Assembly: GCF_030816485.1 (NCBI RefSeq)
Contig: NZ_JAUSYC010000001.1
Location: forward strand, 2,728,001 to 2,792,000
DNA: 64,000 nt
Direction: 5' to 3'
Source of the DNA: Arthrobacter sp. B1I2
GTDB lineage: Bacteria > Actinomycetota > Actinomycetes > Actinomycetales > Micrococcaceae
Both the position numbers and the translations under genes were made by a program. The notes beneath the pieces are model-generated. The model was not told where the DNA came from. It was given only the letters and a program-made list of their open reading frames with translations, and made no database searches. The number at the start of each line of letters is the position of its first letter. Within the stretch, counting starts at the first letter, position 1. Positions 63,043-64,000 of the stretch are shown piece by piece.

Positions 63043-64000
<958 letters not shown>

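Overview
The window looks like chromosome of a high-GC Gram-positive soil actinobacterium, most likely an Arthrobacter/Pseudarthrobacter-type Micrococcaceae. This is inferred from protein flavour (MHS transporter, DUF1684, fasciclin lipoprotein, sunset-domain protein, NrtR-nadABC-nifS operon), frequent GTG/TTG starts, lipobox signal peptides and several apparently leaderless genes. No database was consulted.

Left core region (1-25,530): a truncated IclR regulator diverges from an MHS transporter. Then come a phosphoribosyltransferase, an alpha/beta hydrolase, an amino-acid permease, and a tightly coupled NAD operon (nrtR-nadA-nadB-nadC-nifS) behind a 27-bp palindrome. These are followed by GtrA, DUF1684, a lipoprotein, a transglutaminase-like protein, an LLM monooxygenase-marR pair with strong palindromic operators, a large RND permease, mqo, an orphan Tat-type peptide-binding lipoprotein whose 3' end appears frameshifted, a fasciclin lipoprotein, tRNA-Leu(UAG), bcp and a divergent marR.

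Genomic island (about 25,533-50,021, 24.5 kb): it is inserted in the 3' end of tRNA-Lys(CUU). A displaced 3' tRNA fragment marks the left end. The intact tRNA and an adjacent tyrosine integrase mark the right end, and the two share a 29-bp identical core. Cargo is visibly richer in A/T-ending codons and is dominated by defence-like genes. Two giant STAND-type NTPases (1,444 and 1,402 aa) share a ~240-residue N-terminal cysteine-peptidase-like domain but carry different C-terminal sensors (15 WD40 repeats versus a long helical-repeat region). The WD40 one forms a two-gene operon with an LCAT-like lipase. The island also holds a single-chain DUF262-HNH (GmrSD-like) gene, a DprA/Smf-like protein coupled to a phosphoribosyltransferase with an in-frame amber codon, an HsdR remnant, a frameshifted Lsr2, a serine recombinase under a perfect palindrome, two excisionase-like HTH proteins, a 0.4-0.55 kb direct duplication and an IS481 relic. 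No phage structural genes are seen.

Right core region (50,061-64,000): a PQQ-type sugar dehydrogenase lipoprotein and a sunset-domain protein, then the branched-chain amino-acid genes ilvD and ilvB-ilvN-ilvC. ilvB is preceded by a leader peptide (VVVL) and a terminator, a classical attenuator. serA, a FtsX-like permease/ATPase pair and the start of metG complete the window.

The most interesting candidate new system is the island's lipase plus peptidase-STAND-WD40 operon together with the second STAND protein that shares its N-terminal domain. Their role in anti-phage defence is inference from domain architecture and location.
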